Below, piece by piece: positions 59,324 through 64,000 of a DNA stretch of 64,000 nucleotides (the first letter of the stretch is position 1; each line of letters begins with the position of its first letter). Source of the stretch: an uncultured Oligoflexia bacterium (lineage in GTDB: Bacteria; Bdellovibrionota; Bacteriovoracia; Bacteriovoracales; Bacteriovoracaceae); contig CAJXPQ010000006.1 of assembly GCA_913058265.1 (NCBI GenBank), positions 1 through 64,000 of the forward strand, written 5' to 3'. The translations under genes and the position numbers were made by a program. Under the pieces are notes generated by a model. It had not been told where the DNA came from, ran no database searches, and saw nothing but the letters and a program-made list of their open reading frames with translations.

Positions 59324-61144
59324 ATGAGTGCAAATTGTACAATTGGAACTTTATTTTTAGCCACTACGAGTAAGTTCCCCAATCAAAATGCAATTGGTTA
59401 CTTTGACAAAAGAAGTGTGTCTCATCTTACTTTTGCCAAGTATAAAGACACCATTGAAGCCCTATCCGTTGCAATGACATTTCTAGGGCTAGAGGCTCAA
59501 AGCAAAGTTTGTATTCTGTCCGCAACTAGAAAAGAATGGCACTTTATGGACTTGGCAATTATGCTTTGTTCTGGTGTAACTGTTCCAATTTACCCCTCAT
59601 ATACAGCAGCTGAAGTGTTTTATATATTGAATCATAGTGAATCTGAGTTTCTCATTATAGAAAACCTTGATCAGCTAGAAAAAATAATTGAAATTCAGGA
59701 TAAGCTTACAAGTGTAAAAACACTTATTCTCATGGATACGATACCTTCCAGTGTCATAGATAAAATTCAAAGTTCCATTCGAGTCCTTAGTTATGGTGAA
59801 TGTTTTAATATTGGAATTAAAGAGAGTCAAAACAACCCCGATAAATTTCAATCACAAATTCTTAATATTTCACCAGAGGATATATGCTCTATAATTTATA
59901 CTTCTGGAACAACTGGCGAGCCAAAAGGCGCAGTTATAAAGCATGAAGCACTCTACCAAGTTCTTATAAATGTTCAGCGCTTTGCTCACTCAGCGATAAA
60001 TGAAAAAGACAGCACACTATGCTTCCTTCCTCTATCACATGTATTTGGTAGGCTTGAATCAATGTTGCCCATCGTATTTGGATTGGAATCTGTTTATGCG
60101 CAAAGTATTAACAAGGTTTTAGAGAATATAGCCGTTTCAAAACCAACTATCTTCATGGCGGTACCAAGAGTTTTAGAGAAAATTTTTGAGAAGGCGGTTA
60201 AAACAGTTGAAAGTAATGAGGTGAAAAAGCATATTTTTTCTTGGGCAATGGACTCCTCAAGTAAGTATTACGAAACCATTAATAAAGATAAAACTCCCAG
60301 CTCAACTAGTATTTTTCAGCACCAACTATCTAAGAAACTAGTCTTTAATAAAATCTATCAAATGTTTGGTGGTAGAATACGCTACTTTATTTCTGGTGGA
60401 GCACCACTTAATACAGAAATCATTAAGTTTCTACGAAATGCAAACCTCACAGTTCTAGAGGGCTATGGCCTAACGGAAACTATCGCCCCATGCTGTATTA
60501 ATCCACTGAACAAACAAGTTATTGGTTCAGTCGGACAGCCTATCGGCGATGTTGAGACAAAGTTTCTTGATGACGGAGAGATACTAATAAAGTCTAAAGC
60601 TCTATTCAGTGGTTATTACAAGAATGAAGAAGAAACATTAAAAGTTATGGATAAAGACGGCTGGTTTCATACTGGCGATATTGGAAGGTACGACTCTCAA
60701 GGCTACCTTGTTATTACCGATCGTAAAAAAGACATCATTATCACGAGTGGAGGAAAAAATATTGCTCCACAGAAAGTTGAGAATAGTTTAAAACTTTGTA
60801 AGCACATCTCCCAAGCAATTGTGATTGGCGATAAAAGGAAATATCTTACTGCCTTAATCAGTATCGACAAAGAGGCCTTCGATGACATTCTTGATGAACT
60901 TGAGTTTTCACCTGACTGCGATTATATTGAACTAGCATCACACCCGGCAACTCAGCGAGTTATTGAAAAGGAAATTGAGGGTGTTAATACTCAACTGGCT
61001 AACTACGAAACAATAAAAGAATTTAAAATCATGCCGTGCGAAATCTCAACTGATAATTACCTAACCCCTTCCCTAAAAGTTAAGAGAAAGTTGATTCTAA
61101 AGGACTTTGGCAGGTTAATTGAGACTATGTACCAGGCTAAATAG
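59324..61144 (+). CDS. Long-chain acyl-CoA synthetase (AMP-binding)
   Basis: IIYTSGTTGEPKGAVIKH, GYGLTETIAPCC, GWFHTGDIGRYDSQGYLVITDRKKDIIITSGGKNIAPQ. Confidence 0.95.
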   Translation: MSANCTIGTLFLATTSKFPNQNAIGYFDKRSVSHLTFAKYKDTIEALSVAMTFLGLEAQSKVCILSATRKEWHFMDLAIMLCSGVTVPIYPSYTAAEVFYILNHSESEFLIIENLDQLEKIIEIQDKLTSVKTLILMDTIPSSVIDKIQSSIRVLSYGECFNIGIKESQNNPDKFQSQILNISPEDICSIIYTSGTTGEPKGAVIKHEALYQVLINVQRFAHSAINEKDSTLCFLPLSHVFGRLESMLPIVFGLESVYAQSINKVLENIAVSKPTIFMAVPRVLEKIFEKAVKTVESNEVKKHIFSWAMDSSSKYYETINKDKTPSSTSIFQHQLSKKLVFNKIYQMFGGRIRYFISGGAPLNTEIIKFLRNANLTVLEGYGLTETIAPCCINPLNKQVIGSVGQPIGDVETKFLDDGEILIKSKALFSGYYKNEEETLKVMDKDGWFHTGDIGRYDSQGYLVITDRKKDIIITSGGKNIAPQKVENSLKLCKHISQAIVIGDKRKYLTALISIDKEAFDDILDELEFSPDCDYIELASHPATQRVIEKEIEGVNTQLANYETIKEFKIMPCEISTDNYLTPSLKVKRKLILKDFGRLIETMYQAK

Positions 61145-61207
61145 TCTTTGACTTTTGGCCCAGATATATCTATAAAAGCAGATTAAATAATAAACTTGGG
61201 GAATAAT

Positions 61208-61420
61208 ATGGCAAGAGTAACCATCGAAGACTGTCTTGAAAAAGTTGAAAACAGATATGAATTAGTTCACTTAACTTTTAAGAGAGTTAAGCAATTAAGA
61301 GAAGGTGAAGATGCACTTGTTAAAAGTAAAAACAAGACTGTAGTTACTGCTCTAAGAGAGATTGCTGCAGGAAAAGTAAATCACGCTCCAATCGAAGAAT
61401 ACGATTCAGAAGAATTTTAA
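61208..61420 (+). CDS. rpoZ: RNA polymerase omega subunit
   Basis: [30 protein letters not shown]...[17 protein letters not shown]. Confidence 0.92.
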   Translation: MARVTIEDCLEKVENRYELVHLTFKRVKQLREGEDALVKSKNKTVVTALREIAAGKVNHAPIEEYDSEEF

Positions 61421-61426
61421 TACAAT

Positions 61427-61460
61427 AAAAAAAGCCCTCTTTATGAGGGCTTTTTTTTTA
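61427..61460. terminator. Bidirectional terminator between rpoZ and lon copy 2
   Basis: AAAAAAAGCCCTC-TTTAT-GAGGGCTTTTTTTTT. Confidence 0.88.
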
Positions 61461-61477
61461 TCTAATTTATCAATTTA

Positions 61478-64000
61478 CTATTTACCTAACGCTATTTTTA
61501 AAACCTCATCAAAGTGTTTCACAGCATAAAACTTCATTCCTTTTCTATGTCGCTCAGGAACCTCTTGTAGGTCTTTCTTATTTTCGAAAGGTAGAATGAT
61601 TTCTTTGATTCCAGCTCTTTTTGCTGCTAAAACCTTTTCCTTAATTCCACCAACAGGCATAACCTTACCAGTCAAACTAAGCTCTCCAGTCATGGCCACA
61701 TTACCTCTTACTTTCTTATTTTTCGACAATGAGTAAAGCGCCAATGCCATAGTAATACCGGCACTTGGACCATCCTTAGGAGTTGCTCCAGCAGGTAGAT
61801 GCAAGTGAACCTCATGATTTGCAAGGTAGTCCACAGAGGCTTCTGCTGTTTTTTCATTTGTACTCTTTGGTACCACCTTTTTAGTGGTTTTCTTTTTTGT
61901 CTTCATAGCTTTACTCATCTCTTCCTGCAGAAGACTTTGAACATAAGTATAAGCAATAGAAGCTGATTCATTCATCACATCGCCCATTTGTCCCGTAAGC
62001 TTAAAACCTTTTCCTTTTACAGGAAGGGTTTCAACGAAAAGTATTTCTCCGCCATAAGATGTCCAAGCAAGTCCAGTAACAATTCCAGGATTAAGTGGCT
62101 TTTGAGCTACTTCAGATTGAAATCTTTTCGGTCCTAATATTTTTTCAAGATCAGAAGTTTTAGGAGTAAATTTTTTCTTAGTTTTAGCAGTAACCTTTTT
62201 TAGAGCAGCGTGACGACATAGTTTTGCTACAAATTGTTCCATTCTTCTAACACCGGCCTCTCTAGCATAATCATTGATTAGTGCCTTCAGTGTAGCCTGC
62301 ACTAACGAGAAGTCTTTATTCGTCAGACCATGTTTTTTAAGTTGTTTTGGAATAACCCACTTCGTTGCAATATTTACTTTTTCTTCAAGTGTATATCCAC
62401 TAAGTTCAATTAGCTCCATCCGATCAAGTAACGCCTCAGGTATTTCTCCAACGTAGTTTGCTGTTGCAATAAATAAAACTTTCGATAGATCAAAAGGAAC
62501 GTCTAGGTAATTATCTATAAAACTTTTATTTTGTTCTGGATCTAAAACTTCTAAAAGAGCTGACCCTGGATCCCCTTGGTAACTTCTTCCAAGTTTATCG
62601 ATTTCATCCAGCATGATGACTGGATTATTTACTTCTACTCTTTTGAGAGCCTGTACTAATTTACCTGGTAATGCACCAACATAAGTTCTTCTATGGCCCT
62701 TTATCTCTGCTTCATCTCTCATACCCCCGAGAGAAAATCTATAAAATTTTCTTCCCAATGAATTTGCTATAGACTGACCAAGTGAGGTCTTACCAACACC
62801 AGGAGGTCCTGATAGACATAATATGGTTCCGTCATATTCTGGCTTCAATTGACGTACAGCTAGAAATTCAAGTATGCGCTCTTTGGCTTTTTCCAAACCG
62901 TAATGGTCACGTTCCAATATCTTTTTAGCAACATTGATATCCGTATTATCCTCAGTAGAAACACTCCAAGGAAGATCAGTCATCCAATTAATGAATGTTC
63001 TCGTTAAATTATACTCTGGAGAAGAGTCTGGAATTGACTCTAAACGCTCTAACTCTTCGTTAACAACTTTTAGCGCTTCTTCAGGCATATTGGCTTTCTC
63101 TACAAGATCTCTGAATTTTTTGATATCTCGAGATTTATCATCTTCATCCATACCGAGTTCAGATCTTATAACTTTGAGCTGCTCTCTTAAGAAGTACTCT
63201 CTTTGATACTTGTTAACCTTATCATTCACTTCATCTGTAATTTTCTTTTGTATATCTGCAACATCTTTTTCTCTTTTCAAATATACTAATAGTTTTGCAA
63301 AACGCTTTTTAACAACAAGTGTTTCCAAGAAGTCTTGAGCTTCTGGAACATCTAGCGATAGTGCAAATGCCACTAAGTCTGCAAGAGCGCCAGGGCTTGG
63401 CGAATTTAGCATTGCCAATTTCATTTCTTCATTAAAGTATGGATTAATTTCACTTAATTTCTTTACTTGATTGATAACAGATCTAGTATAAGCATCAAGC
63501 TCTTCATCTGCCTCTTGAACATCTTCAAAAATGCTTGCTCTAACAACAAGAACTGGCGACTCCTCTAAGAACTTCTTAATTGAAAAACGCTTAAGTCCAT
63601 GTACAAGCAAATTCACTGATCCATCAGGTAGTTTTAACTTCTTAACGACTTTACAATAAACGCCCACTCTATATACATCTTTGGCCGAGAGATCTTTTAC
63701 ATCATCGTTATATGCTTCCATCTCATATTCTTCTACATGACCAATATGTTCTTCTTCACCTTCGCCATCATCTATAACGTACTCTTGACCTTCTTTAAAC
63801 TTAACTAGGTTTAAAGCCACATAACCAGTTTTTGTCACCAAGTCATCTAAGTCTTTAGTATATTTATCTTCACTAAGAATAATTGGAGCAATCATACCTG
63901 GAAAGATAGGACTATTTACAATTGGAATAACAACAATATCCGTAGGTAATGCTGCAATACCATCTGTCTCTGAATTAAGTTTAACATTTTTATCTGACAC
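61478..64000 (-). CDS. lon: Lon ATP-dependent protease (copy 2)
   Basis: [52 protein letters not shown]; start lies at or beyond the window edge. Confidence 0.95.
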   Translation of the reverse strand: MSDKNVKLNSETDGIAALPTDIVVIPIVNSPIFPGMIAPIILSEDKYTKDLDDLVTKTGYVALNLVKFKEGQEYVIDDGEGEEEHIGHVEEYEMEAYNDDVKDLSAKDVYRVGVYCKVVKKLKLPDGSVNLLVHGLKRFSIKKFLEESPVLVVRASIFEDVQEADEELDAYTRSVINQVKKLSEINPYFNEEMKLAMLNSPSPGALADLVAFALSLDVPEAQDFLETLVVKKRFAKLLVYLKREKDVADIQKKITDEVNDKVNKYQREYFLREQLKVIRSELGMDEDDKSRDIKKFRDLVEKANMPEEALKVVNEELERLESIPDSSPEYNLTRTFINWMTDLPWSVSTEDNTDINVAKKILERDHYGLEKAKERILEFLAVRQLKPEYDGTILCLSGPPGVGKTSLGQSIANSLGRKFYRFSLGGMRDEAEIKGHRRTYVGALPGKLVQALKRVEVNNPVIMLDEIDKLGRSYQGDPGSALLEVLDPEQNKSFIDNYLDVPFDLSKVLFIATANYVGEIPEALLDRMELIELSGYTLEEKVNIATKWVIPKQLKKHGLTNKDFSLVQATLKALINDYAREAGVRRMEQFVAKLCRHAALKKVTAKTKKKFTPKTSDLEKILGPKRFQSEVAQKPLNPGIVTGLAWTSYGGEILFVETLPVKGKGFKLTGQMGDVMNESASIAYTYVQSLLQEEMSKAMKTKKKTTKKVVPKSTNEKTAEASVDYLANHEVHLHLPAGATPKDGPSAGITMALALYSLSKNKKVRGNVAMTGELSLTGKVMPVGGIKEKVLAAKRAGIKEIILPFENKKDLQEVPERHRKGMKFYAVKHFDEVLKIALGK

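Overview
This is a 64 kb window of low-GC bacterial chromosome. Gene content (Tad pilus cluster, two flagellins, two Lon proteases, CcoI/CcoS, a pilin/tail-spike chaperone fusion) looks like the Bdellovibrio/Bacteriovorax type; that placement is an inference from content, not a database result. The left edge holds the 5' part of a 16S rRNA gene (minus strand), preceded by tRNA-Ala(TGC) and a strong promoter. Most of the window is housekeeping: PPIase, ppx/gppA, mtnA, a UvrD-type helicase, glmS, glmU, lon, ccoI, ubiB-like, greA, recG, pgpA, recA, recX, fadD-like, rpoZ and a second lon. Accessory regions are: (i) a Tad/Flp pilus locus at 23.4-31.2 kb with a fused TadZ-TadA ATPase and five proteins carrying a GQxxxE[Y/F] pilin motif; (ii) an RHS/YD-repeat protein plus three small secreted single-cysteine peptides, two of them missing from the ORF track; (iii) a 6S-like RNA at about 31.42-31.61 kb; (iv) two flagellin genes whose leaders both show a GGA-in-loop hairpin, with a sigma-28-like promoter for one and a 6-codon uORF for the other; (v) a highly divergent RelA/SpoT-like synthetase at 43.3-44.5 kb; (vi) a type IV prepilin-like protein fused to a peptidase S74 (intramolecular chaperone) domain; (vii) a translationally coupled glycosyltransferase / HPr-kinase-like / giant nucleotidyltransferase operon at 50.7-56.7 kb. 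No CRISPR arrays, transposases or prophage modules were seen.
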